From Flavipsychrobacter stenotrophus (GTDB lineage Bacteria; Bacteroidota; Bacteroidia; Chitinophagales; Chitinophagaceae), in assembly GCA_947379685.1 (NCBI GenBank), contig CANCOG010000043.1, positions 1 through 16,030 on the forward strand: a stretch of 16,030 bases of DNA, in the 5' to 3' direction. A program made the translations under genes and the position numbers. Positions 8,450 to 15,937 of the stretch are shown in pieces. How positions within the stretch are numbered: the first letter of the stretch is position 1; every line of letters begins with the position of its first letter. Under the pieces are notes generated by a model. The model did no database searches and was not told the DNA's origin. It was given only the letters and a program-made list of their open reading frames with translations.

Positions 8450-9409
8450 ATGCGGGAAGGCCAGTTTATAAAGCGGAATATTAAAAGATGGGAATCTTAC
8501 CAGCAACCTACCGAAAACCCGGATGAGGTGGCCAGGCAATTTACCTACCTCGTAGACGACCTTTCTTATGCAAAGACATTTTACCCCAATAGTAACACGA
8601 TAAGATATATTAATGGCATCGCTGCCAATATCTACCTGTCCATCTACAAAAACAAAAAGGAAAAGAGCCGCCGGCTTATTACGTTCTGGACACATGAACT
8701 GCCGCTCGTCATTCGCAGGCAACATAAACTGCTATTGTTTGTATTCCTGTTCTTCCTGGCTTGTATTTTTCTGGGTGTCTTTTCAGCCTATAATGACCAA
8801 ACTTTTGTTCGTGCAGTGCTTGGCGACACCTATGTGGACATGACCGAACAGAACATTGCCTCGGGCCACCCCTTCGATGTGTACAATGGCGGCAACGAAC
8901 TCACCATGTTCCTGAAAATAGCCTTTAATAATGTGCGGGTTGCGTTTATGACCTATATATTTGGTATTACCTGTGGTGTTGGAACAGTCTATCTCTTATT
9001 TCAGAACGGGCTTATGGTTGGGGTGTTTGAATATATGTTCTTCCATCACCAGCTGGGTATGCGGTCATTGTCGGTAATACTTATACATGGTACACTTGAA
9101 CTCTGGTCGATCGTAGTTGCAGGTTGTGCCGGGCTTATGCTAGGCAATGCCATTCTGTTCCCAAAAACTTATACCCGTATTGAGTCATTGAAAAGAGGTG
9201 CGAAAGACAGTATCAAGATCATCATCTCGCTTGTCCCTGTGTTTATTGTTGCGGCATTTTTTGAAGGCTTTGTAACCCGTCATACTGAAATGCCTATCTG
9301 GCTGAGTATTCTTATACTGGCTGGCTCCGCTACTTTTATAATCTGGTACTTTATAATTTACCCCATCAAACTCAACAAGCAAGCCCAGCATGAAGCGCAC
9401 CTGGAATAA
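8450..9409 (+). CDS. SpoIIM-like (stage II sporulation protein M family) integral membrane protein
   Basis: A 319-residue polytopic membrane protein of the SpoIIM family (PF01944 type). In sporulating Firmicutes SpoIIM belongs to the DMP engulfment machinery. In non-sporulating Bacteroidota the role is unknown to me, and no sporulation gene is present here. Seen: a charged cytosolic N-terminus of about 92 residues, first helix at about 94-113, helices near 160-183 and 205-235 (the latter with the family motif LIHGTLELWSIVVAGCAGLMLG, HGTLEL at 213-218), then 255-275 and 283-305, and a short charged tail. The start is well defined: an in-frame TAA lies at 8444-8446, only one codon before the ATG. 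Its 3' end overlaps the next gene by 20 bases, implying translational coupling. In related loci I recall an RDD-family membrane gene beside it. None is present in this window. Confidence 0.87.
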   Translation: MREGQFIKRNIKRWESYQQPTENPDEVARQFTYLVDDLSYAKTFYPNSNTIRYINGIAANIYLSIYKNKKEKSRRLITFWTHELPLVIRRQHKLLLFVFLFFLACIFLGVFSAYNDQTFVRAVLGDTYVDMTEQNIASGHPFDVYNGGNELTMFLKIAFNNVRVAFMTYIFGITCGVGTVYLLFQNGLMVGVFEYMFFHHQLGMRSLSVILIHGTLELWSIVVAGCAGLMLGNAILFPKTYTRIESLKRGAKDSIKIIISLVPVFIVAAFFEGFVTRHTEMPIWLSILILAGSATFIIWYFIIYPIKLNKQAQHEAHLE

Positions 9410-10085
9410 GTACATTTACCTCCTGGCTTCGGGCTTATTTGTAATAACAGCCTGTGTTCAAGCCGCAGATTCTGCGACAAGGGCCATTACCCCATCGCAA
9501 TGGAAGCAACTGGCCACAGACAAGGCTTTTACCTACAAAAGTGAAATTGAACAGCTCAAACCTACTCCTAAAGAATCATCGCACTTTTTAGAACAGCTTT
9601 TGTTGTTACTGCTTCGTTTCTTCAGTTCTGGAATCGGCAGGTTAATATTGTGGGCAGCAATATTAGCTCTACTCATACTGATATTGAATTATGTACTTAA
9701 AACGAATCAAAATTTCCTTTTCGGCAGAAAAAGCAAACGACTAAAAAGCGCAGGGCTGCCGGAAACTGACGACAACTTCGCCACTGCCAACTGGGAGCAA
9801 AAGCTACAACAGGCGTTGCTGGAAAAAGACCTTCGTTTGGCTGTAAGGTATAGCTATATGTGGTTGCTGCATATGCTCAATGAGCGGCAACTCATCAGGT
9901 ACACAGCCGACAAGACCAACTTTGAATATGCTTGCGAACTGGAGTCTACTCTGTTCAAGCAACCCTTCAGGCAACTTTCGCGGAAGTATGAATACACCTG
10001 GTATGGGAACTATCCGTTGTCTGCGGCAGAATACAACGAGTTCATTGACCTGTTTACTCACGTTCGTAAACAACTGGGGCAATGA
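9390..10085 (+). CDS. DUF4129-domain membrane protein
   Basis: A 231-residue protein with an N-terminal hydrophobic leader (about 6-25), a periplasmic segment of some 50 residues, one clear transmembrane helix at about 84-103 (LILWAAILALLILILNYVL), and a cytosolic DUF4129 domain at about 135-225. Domain signatures seen are ALLEKDLRLAVRYSYMWLLHMLNERQLI and FRQLSRKYEYTWYGNYPLSAAEYNEF. The leader contains VITAC (Cys22), so it could be a lipoprotein signal, or it could be an ordinary signal peptide cleaved near VQA-A. This cannot be decided by eye. DUF4129 proteins typically sit beside MoxR/DUF58 or transglutaminase-like genes. The molecular function is unknown. It starts inside the SpoIIM-like gene and ends in an ATGA overlap with the following gene. 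Confidence 0.85.
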   Translation: MKRTWNKYIYLLASGLFVITACVQAADSATRAITPSQWKQLATDKAFTYKSEIEQLKPTPKESSHFLEQLLLLLLRFFSSGIGRLILWAAILALLILILNYVLKTNQNFLFGRKSKRLKSAGLPETDDNFATANWEQKLQQALLEKDLRLAVRYSYMWLLHMLNERQLIRYTADKTNFEYACELESTLFKQPFRQLSRKYEYTWYGNYPLSAAEYNEFIDLFTHVRKQLGQ

Positions 10086-11335
10086 TGAGGTATTACTATC
10101 GTAACCTGGCGGGGCTTTTGTTTGTGGTCTTAACACTAATTGGTGGAAGCGGCTGCACCTCCAAGTCCGACCAACAAAAATGGGTCATCTCTCTGAAAAA
10201 GGAAGACAAAAAACCCTATGGTACTTACCTGGCCTATAATTCCCTCAAACAATTTTTCCCTGAATCCACCATACAGGATCTTTCCCGGAAGTATACCTTC
10301 AGTAACCTGAACGACAATATGAACTACGGCACAAAGGGGCCGAATGTTATGATATTGGTCGCACTAAATTTCCAGCTCTCTGAAGGCGAATGGGATCACC
10401 TCCGGCAGTTTGTAAGAAATGGCAATGAGGTAGTTCTGTTCTGCAGCCGGATGGACACCAAGATAGAAGCGGATCTTAACTGTATTAAAACGGCTGGCAG
10501 GGAGGAATACAGACTGAGCGCACAGGACACAAGTGAAAACCTCAATATGCTCTCACTTACCGGAAACGACCAGAAAAAATATGGTTACAAGGGACGTTAC
10601 ATAGGGGGGAGTTTCGGTAGCTTTAGTGAAACGGATGACACCGCATCGAACGAAGATGAAACCTATTATACGCTGGCCGACACACTGGGCTATTCAAACG
10701 GCAAGCCAAATTGTATTCGTTTCCAGATGGGCAGGGGCCATGTGACGCTTCATGCAGCCCCGCTGGCATTGAGCAATTACTTCCTGCTACAGGATGGCAA
10801 TATCAACTATCTGGCAGGAATCTGGAGCACTCTACCGCGCAATATAGACCATATATACTGGGCCGATTTTTACAGGAGGGTTGGAGCTGCATCGGCTAAG
10901 GGGTTGTGGCAATTTCCTGCGCCAAGGAAGGGTATGTTGCTTTTGCTGTTCCTGGCAATTGTTTATGTATTGTTCATGATGAAGCGCAGGCAGCGCATCG
11001 TGCCAATTATCCCTCCCCTCCGCAATGATTCGGTTTCTTTTGTTGAAACGGTTGGGCGCCTATACTACAACAAGGGTAACAACACCAACCTTGCCGAGAA
11101 AATGATACAGCAATTCCTGGAATGGGTGCGTATTCATTACTTCCTTAACACCAATTTGCTCAATGATGATTTTATCAGCCACCTTGCAGTAAAGTCGGGT
11201 AGCACCGAAGCTGAGGCGCAGGGGCTTGTGCAAATGATCATTGAAGTGAAACACAGCGGTACAAAAATTGATGATGCTTATCTTTACCAGTTATACCACA
11301 CCATTCAACATTTTTATAAAAAACACCAGCAATAA
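10082..11335 (+). CDS. DUF4350-domain membrane protein
   Basis: A 417-residue protein whose N-terminal leader (about 8-25, LAGLLFVVLTLIGGSGC) could be a lipoprotein signal with Cys25, although the -3 position is Gly rather than Leu, so an uncleaved anchor is also possible. The extracytoplasmic part (about 30-280) fits DUF4350: KKPYGTYLAYNSLKQFFPES at 44-62, a buried-strand pattern (NVMILVALNFQLSEGEWDHLRQFVRNGNEVVLF) suggestive of a glutamine-amidotransferase-like fold, and the conserved-looking GRGHVTLHAAPLALSNYFLL. A transmembrane helix at about 283-300 is followed by a cytosolic Arg/Lys-rich helical tail of about 115 residues. No catalytic Cys/His pair was recognised, so a non-enzymatic role is likely. 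It begins at ATG 10082; a second ATG follows immediately. The stop overlaps the moxR start by one base (TAATG). Confidence 0.83.
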   Translation: MMRYYYRNLAGLLFVVLTLIGGSGCTSKSDQQKWVISLKKEDKKPYGTYLAYNSLKQFFPESTIQDLSRKYTFSNLNDNMNYGTKGPNVMILVALNFQLSEGEWDHLRQFVRNGNEVVLFCSRMDTKIEADLNCIKTAGREEYRLSAQDTSENLNMLSLTGNDQKKYGYKGRYIGGSFGSFSETDDTASNEDETYYTLADTLGYSNGKPNCIRFQMGRGHVTLHAAPLALSNYFLLQDGNINYLAGIWSTLPRNIDHIYWADFYRRVGAASAKGLWQFPAPRKGMLLLLFLAIVYVLFMMKRRQRIVPIIPPLRNDSVSFVETVGRLYYNKGNNTNLAEKMIQQFLEWVRIHYFLNTNLLNDDFISHLAVKSGSTEAEAQGLVQMIIEVKHSGTKIDDAYLYQLYHTIQHFYKKHQQ

Positions 11336-12318
11336 TGGAACTGCCAGAATCAAGTAATATACCCCGCCAAAACCCTGACCCACTGGGTGAGATCATCTCC
11401 CTTGTTCAGGAACGGATACACCAGGTAATTGTAGGCCAGGATGACATGGTTGAACAGCTGATGGCAGGATTACTTGCCGACGGACACATTCTGATAGAAG
11501 GTGTTCCGGGCGTTGCAAAGACGCTTACGGCTAACATGCTCTCCAAGCTGATCAGCACAAGGTTTTCACGCATCCAGTTCACGCCTGATCTTATGCCGAG
11601 TGATGTGCTGGGTACGAGTGTGCTCAATCAGCAGTCGGGTAGTTTCCAGTTCCGGCCCGGTCCTATTTTCAGTAATATTGTATTGATCGACGAAATAAAC
11701 CGCGCCCCTGCAAAAACACAGGCAGCATTGTTTGAAGTGATGGAAGAACGCCAGGTTACCATTGACGGGCAAACGCATAAGATGCAGTCTCCCTTTATGG
11801 TTATCGCCACACAAAACCCAATAGAGCACGAAGGCACTTACCGGCTGCCCGAAGCACAGCTGGACAGGTTTATGATGAAGATTGTGGTGGGCTACCCTAC
11901 CCTTGATGAAGAAATTAAGATCCTCGAACGCCACGATGGGCAGATAATGGCCGACCTGCTGAAAGAAATACAGCCGGTGATCACGCCGGAGGCGCTGTAT
12001 TCGGCACGGCAGATCATCCGTAAAACGCATATAGAAGCCAAGCTGATCGCATTTATTGCCCGCATCATTCATGAGACGCGCAATGACCGCAGTCTTTACC
12101 TGGGTGCGTCACCGAGGGCATCTATTGCGCTGATGCAAATAGCAAAGGCATTCGCAGTTTTGAAGGGCCGCAATTTCGTGATCCCTGAAGATATATTGCA
12201 GGCAGTGAATCCTGTTCTCAGGCATAGAATCAGCCTTACGCCCGACAGGGAAATGGAAGGGGCTACGCCAGACGATGTGTTGAAGGAGATCATTGGGCGA
12301 ATGGAAATACCTAGATAA
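11335..12318 (+). CDS. MoxR-family AAA+ ATPase
   Basis: A cytosolic AAA+ ATPase of 327 residues, the typical MoxR length, thought to act as a chaperone that remodels or activates partner proteins, often a vWA or DUF58 protein encoded next door. Motifs seen: VGQDDMVEQLMAGLLADGH before the core, Walker A GVPGVAKT (56-63, Lys62), the MoxR-typical RIQFTPDLMPSDVLG, Walker B IVLIDE (115-120) followed by INRAPAKTQAALFEVMEE, sensor 1 ATQNP (Asn161), arginine-finger region YRLPEAQLDRF (Arg178), and sensor 2 GASPRAS (Arg261) in the lid. All key residues are present, so it should be an active ATPase. It is coupled to the DUF4350 gene by a one-base stop/start overlap. Unusually, a 209-base gap separates it from the DUF58 gene. 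Confidence 0.96.
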   Translation: MELPESSNIPRQNPDPLGEIISLVQERIHQVIVGQDDMVEQLMAGLLADGHILIEGVPGVAKTLTANMLSKLISTRFSRIQFTPDLMPSDVLGTSVLNQQSGSFQFRPGPIFSNIVLIDEINRAPAKTQAALFEVMEERQVTIDGQTHKMQSPFMVIATQNPIEHEGTYRLPEAQLDRFMMKIVVGYPTLDEEIKILERHDGQIMADLLKEIQPVITPEALYSARQIIRKTHIEAKLIAFIARIIHETRNDRSLYLGASPRASIALMQIAKAFAVLKGRNFVIPEDILQAVNPVLRHRISLTPDREMEGATPDDVLKEIIGRMEIPR

Positions 12319-12346
12319 ATTAAAAAGTAAAAATTAAAAAGTAAAA
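12319..12346 (+). repeat. A-rich tandem repeat, two perfect 14-bp units (four 7-mers)
   Basis: ATTAAAAAGTAAAA occurs twice back to back (12319-12332 and 12333-12346), starting at the base after the moxR stop codon. Each unit divides into two related heptamers (ATTAAAA and AGTAAAA), giving the same 7-base period as the next block. No dyad symmetry is visible, so this is not a terminator. Confidence 0.85.
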
Positions 12347-12356
12347 AGGTGTTTTA

Positions 12357-12405
12357 GTCATAAGTCGTGAGTCGTAAGTCATAAGTCGTAAGTCATAGGT
12401 GGTGA
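12357..12405 (+). repeat. Seven tandem heptamers, consensus GTCRTAA
   Basis: Seven consecutive 7-base units fill 49 bases exactly: GTCATAA, GTCGTGA, GTCGTAA, GTCATAA, GTCGTAA, GTCATAG, GTGGTGA. Variation is confined mainly to an A/G at unit positions 4 and 6, with decay at the right edge. It lies 10 bases after the A-rich heptamer block, in the moxR-DUF58 gap. I recall similar AGTCRTA arrays as dispersed intergenic repeats in Bacteroidota genomes, but could not check this. There is no spacer structure, so it is not a CRISPR. Confidence 0.9.
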
Positions 12406-12527
12406 GCATAGCATGTGGGAGGTAAAGAGTAAGAATTTGAGATGAACGCAGGGCAGGACTTGATGCAAATGAACAAAACCCTATTGAATACAGTTTGATT
12501 TAAGACACCAAACCAAAGCAATACAAC

Positions 12528-13874
12528 GTGAAATTTATCAGAAAATACATTGGCGATCTTTTCTTCAACAACAGGTGGTTCCTGTTGCTGGGGGGCTGTG
12601 CTATGGTGTTTTTTGTCTCGTTCTTTTCTCCCTGGCTGTACAGGCCTGTGCTATCGTTTACGATGGTGATCTTCCTGTTTACGGCCGTCGACTATTGCCT
12701 GTTGTTTTTTGTGAAGGGCGGGATAAAGGTCAGGAGAATTATGGCGACGAGGTTCAGTATTGGTGCTGACAATAAAATAACTTTGTTCATTGAAAACAGT
12801 TTTCCTTTCAAAATAAAGGGCACGTTCATCGATGAAATTCCTGTGCAGTTTCAACAGCGGAATTTCTCTCTGAACCTCACTATCCAATATCAGTCCGAGA
12901 AGACTGTAGACTACACATTGAAGCCGCTCTCCCGGGGGGAGTTTGGGTTTGGATATGTGATGTGCTATGTATCCAGCCCGCTTGGGCTGCTGCAACGGCG
13001 ATTCAAACTAGCGGCTGAAGAAACGGTAAAGGTCTACCCTGCCTTTCACCTGCTGAGAAAGTACCAGTTACAGTCCATTGCATCTACCGACCAATCATTA
13101 CCGGGGCTCAAAAAACTACGTAAACTGGGCCACAGTCTTGAGTTTGAGAAAATAAAAGAGTATGTGCCCGGTGACGATGTCCGGACCATAAACTGGAAGG
13201 CAACCGCCCGAAGCAGCAACATGATGGTGAACATGTTTACCGACGCCCGCCAGCAACAAATCTATTGCCTCATTGACAAGGGCCGGAACATGAAAATGCC
13301 GTTTGAGGGGATGACCCTGCTCGACTATTCTATAAACGCCGCGTTGGTACTGCTCAACGTTGCCTTGCTCAAGCAAGATAAAGCTGGGCTGATCACGTTC
13401 TCCAACAAGGTGAATGACATTATACCGGCAGACCGCCGCAACGACCAGATGCACCGCATTCTGGAAACATTGTATAACCAGCAGACACAGTTCAAGGAGA
13501 GCGATTATGAGGCTGTATGGAGTACCGTACACCGGAGGATCACCCAGCGTAGTTTAATTTTGCTGTTCACCAATTTCGAGACATATTCATCTCTGGAGCG
13601 GCAACTTCCATTTTTGAAACAGCTGGGGCGCAATCATCTGGTTTGCGTGATATTTTTCCAGAACACCTTGCTCGAACAAATAAACCAGTCGGCACCCGAC
13701 AATATGGAGGGCATTTACATAAAAACAATTGCCGACCAGTTCTCTTACGAGAAAAGGCAAATAGTTAAGGAGCTGCGCAGGCATGGCGTGTTATCCATAC
13801 TTACTACTCCCCAAAACCTAAATACAGACGTCATTAATAAGTACCTGGAGATGAAGGCAAGGCAGATGGTGTAG
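12528..13874 (+). CDS. DUF58-domain (vWA-like) membrane-anchored protein
   Basis: A 448-residue protein with two N-terminal transmembrane helices (about 17-33 and 40-62) and a large cytosolic part. The DUF58 signature is clear at about 203-240: SLEFEKIKEYVPGDDVRTINWKATARSSN. A vWA-like region follows from about 244. Its MIDAS position reads LIDKGRNM (Asp250), so the canonical DxSxS is replaced by DxGxN, and metal binding may be weak or absent. Proteins of this type are the usual partner or substrate of a neighbouring MoxR ATPase. The GTG at 12528 is the only reasonable start: an in-frame TAA lies at 12501-12503 with no ATG between. There is no Shine-Dalgarno-like sequence. It is separated from moxR by 209 bases containing heptamer repeats, so it may be read through from the operon or have its own promoter. 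Confidence 0.92.
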   Translation: MKFIRKYIGDLFFNNRWFLLLGGCAMVFFVSFFSPWLYRPVLSFTMVIFLFTAVDYCLLFFVKGGIKVRRIMATRFSIGADNKITLFIENSFPFKIKGTFIDEIPVQFQQRNFSLNLTIQYQSEKTVDYTLKPLSRGEFGFGYVMCYVSSPLGLLQRRFKLAAEETVKVYPAFHLLRKYQLQSIASTDQSLPGLKKLRKLGHSLEFEKIKEYVPGDDVRTINWKATARSSNMMVNMFTDARQQQIYCLIDKGRNMKMPFEGMTLLDYSINAALVLLNVALLKQDKAGLITFSNKVNDIIPADRRNDQMHRILETLYNQQTQFKESDYEAVWSTVHRRITQRSLILLFTNFETYSSLERQLPFLKQLGRNHLVCVIFFQNTLLEQINQSAPDNMEGIYIKTIADQFSYEKRQIVKELRRHGVLSILTTPQNLNTDVINKYLEMKARQMV

Positions 13875-14071
13875 GGCCTTTATCCCGGTCACTTACTCCT
13901 GATGTCGTTCATTTAAGGTTTCGCGCCAAGACGCGGAGGCGCAGTTCCCAGTTTATTCAATCATGGTCGAATTATTTTGAAACTAAGCCGCAAAGAAAAT
14001 CCCCTTAGTTTGTAGCGGTGCCAGTAGATTACTTTCAGTATTTTTATGGCATCACTTAAAATTAAGCGTTG
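13875..14071. other. Intergenic region between the DUF58 and glycosyltransferase-like genes
   Basis: This 197-base gap contains a degenerate CGC-rich octamer repeat (13924-13947) and an imperfect terminator-like palindrome, AAACTAAG (13980-13987) pairing with CTTAGTTT (14004-14011) across a 16-nt loop. The stem is only 8 AT-rich base pairs with no real T tail, so it is at best a weak terminator. A poor promoter match (TTTG at 14009-14012, 17 bases, TACTTTCA at 14030-14037) lies before the next gene. No gene was found. Confidence 0.5.
13924..13947 (+). repeat. Degenerate octamer repeat related to CGCAAAGA
   Basis: CGC triplets recur with an exact 8-base step at 13924, 13932 and 13940 (CGCCAAGA, CGCGGAGG, CGCAGTTC), and a lone CGCAAAGA occurs at 13989-13996. 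This resembles decayed copies of the CGCAAAGA intergenic repeat that I remember from Bacteroidota genomes. The copies here are few and diverged. Confidence 0.5.
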
Positions 14072-15937
14072 ATGCACCGTTTGCTGAATACCGTTTTACT
14101 GATCTTGTCGCTGGTGGCATGTGCGTGGTATTTTGCGATATACGGACAAGAGTCATACCCGTTTTGCGCCGACTCTATGGGTTACTACATGTATCTACCG
14201 TCGACGGTCATTTATCATAATCATAAGGCGCTCGATTGGTTACCTAAGGAGCAGCATTTTGATAATAGTGTGCGGTCATACCTCACACACCTTGAAGAGG
14301 ATGGAGGCCGCTCTCCGAAAGGGTATATCATGATCAAGTATACCTATGGTGTTGCCGCATTCGAACTGCCGTTTTTTGCTATAGCACATGCCTATGAAAA
14401 AATGACGGGTAAGGATGCAACGGGCTATTCCGTCACGTACAGGTACATGGTGAAGGTTGCCTCCGTGTTTTATGCGCTGCTCGGCCTATTCATACTTTAT
14501 CGCATTCTGAAGGTCTTTTTCGATGCAAACTACGCTTGCACAGGCACTTTGCTGGTGTTGATGGGAACCAACTTATTCTGGTTTACGTTCCATCAGGCAG
14601 GTATGGCTCACCCTATTGTATTCTTCCTGTATGCCAGCCTTATCTACCTCACTATTCTCATTCATAAAACACAGCAGTTAAAGCACTTTTTACTGGCTGG
14701 TCTGACCGCCGGATTTATAACGATCATCAGGCCCACCGACGTTATCTGCCTGCTGATACCTCTGCTGTATAATGTGTATAATAGCGCGACTTTCAGGCAG
14801 AAAATTGCGCTTCTAAGTGATAACATCAAGAGCATTGTACTTTTCGCTTTTGCATTTATGTTGCCCATAATCCCGCAGTTGCTTTACTGGAAAAAATTTG
14901 CCGGTAGCTTCTTCTATTACAGCTATGGCAAGGAAACATTCAACTGGCTTCATCCTAAAATTATGGAGGGGCTGTTTTCATTTGCAAATGGCTGGTTCAT
15001 TTATACGCCCGTCATGTTGCTGGCTATCGCCAGGTTGTTGTTGTTTCGAAAAATCAGGCCGGTGTTATTATTATCCGCTGCGCTGATACCATTGTACATC
15101 TACATCATTTACAGCTGGTACTGCTACAACTACATTAATGGACTCGGCTCCAGGCCCATGATACACCTCTACCCGCTGCTGGCTATACCGCTGACTGCCT
15201 TTTTACAGTTTATCGCTACGCGAAAATTACTTGTGAAATTATTGCTCTCCGGTGTGGTAGTGTTCTGCGTAGCACTCAATCTTTCATTTACCCTGCAGCA
15301 AGCGCGCGGCATCATAGTAAGCGAAGAAGCCAACAGAGCCTATGTCACGCATATGTTGTTCAGGATGCATCCTGACTATAATGACATGGTTTTGTACGAT
15401 GTTCAGCAAGTGCAACCTGCAATCAATTCGGTAAAAAAGGTGGCGACTATTGCGTGTGAAAACTATGAAGATTCAACATCGGACCACTTTGTAAAAGACC
15501 CAACCGGTGCCAGCAAGTATGTCTATCATATGGCAGACGATGAAGAATACCACCCGAAGAATATTACCGTTACCTACCATCGGGAATTGTTTAAAAATGC
15601 TCAATGGATAAGGTGCAGCGGCAAGTTTATGTGTCCTAAACTATATGCCTACCACAAACACTTGCTCACGCTGGACCTGGTAAGGAATGGAAAAACTTAT
15701 AGCTGGACCGGTTGTAAGATCGACAATAAAATTGGCCTCGCTGAACCGGGAGTAAACCCAGCTGAATTTACCTTTAGCCACAATGCATTAAACCGGTGGG
15801 GCGAAGTGCATTTTTTCATTAAAATTCCGCCAGAAATTGTCGAAGGCGACCTGATAAGATTAGATATCTGGAATATAGGTAAGCAGGAAATGTATATGGA
15901 CGATACTTGTTTGGAACTGTATGGGGATAAGGATTGA
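14072..15937 (+). CDS. Polytopic membrane protein resembling GT-C glycosyltransferases, with soluble C-terminal domain
   Basis: A 621-residue protein, probably transferring sugar from a lipid-linked donor in the envelope, although this is inferred from architecture only. Seen: an N-terminal helix (about 5-24), then a first extracytoplasmic loop with CADSMGYYMYLPS (Asp34, where GT-C enzymes carry their catalytic acid) and a PKGYIMIKYTYGVAAFELPFF segment. About ten helices follow between 95 and 405, including FTFHQAGMAHPIVFFLYA, GFITIIRPTDVICLLIPLLY and SFANGWFIYTPVMLLAIA. GLGSRPMIHLYPLLAIPL resembles the late loop of such enzymes. Residues about 410-621 are non-membrane, beta-rich and contain Cys462, 515, 521, 548 and 613; I do not recognise this domain. 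The start is taken at ATG 14072: a TTG lies directly before it, and an in-frame TAA at 14063-14065 rules out anything longer. It appears monocistronic. Acceptor and donor are unknown. Confidence 0.72.
   Translation: MHRLLNTVLLILSLVACAWYFAIYGQESYPFCADSMGYYMYLPSTVIYHNHKALDWLPKEQHFDNSVRSYLTHLEEDGGRSPKGYIMIKYTYGVAAFELPFFAIAHAYEKMTGKDATGYSVTYRYMVKVASVFYALLGLFILYRILKVFFDANYACTGTLLVLMGTNLFWFTFHQAGMAHPIVFFLYASLIYLTILIHKTQQLKHFLLAGLTAGFITIIRPTDVICLLIPLLYNVYNSATFRQKIALLSDNIKSIVLFAFAFMLPIIPQLLYWKKFAGSFFYYSYGKETFNWLHPKIMEGLFSFANGWFIYTPVMLLAIARLLLFRKIRPVLLLSAALIPLYIYIIYSWYCYNYINGLGSRPMIHLYPLLAIPLTAFLQFIATRKLLVKLLLSGVVVFCVALNLSFTLQQARGIIVSEEANRAYVTHMLFRMHPDYNDMVLYDVQQVQPAINSVKKVATIACENYEDSTSDHFVKDPTGASKYVYHMADDEEYHPKNITVTYHRELFKNAQWIRCSGKFMCPKLYAYHKHLLTLDLVRNGKTYSWTGCKIDNKIGLAEPGVNPAEFTFSHNALNRWGEVHFFIKIPPEIVEGDLIRLDIWNIGKQEMYMDDTCLELYGDKD

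Noticed and set aside
11566..12072. Minus-strand open frame (168 codons) inside moxR
   Set aside because: It is antisense to a gene whose every AAA+ motif is intact, and the translation has no domain-like pattern.
12357..12405. Heptamer block as a CRISPR array
   Set aside because: The units are 7 bases and directly adjacent, with no unique spacers and no cas genes in the window.
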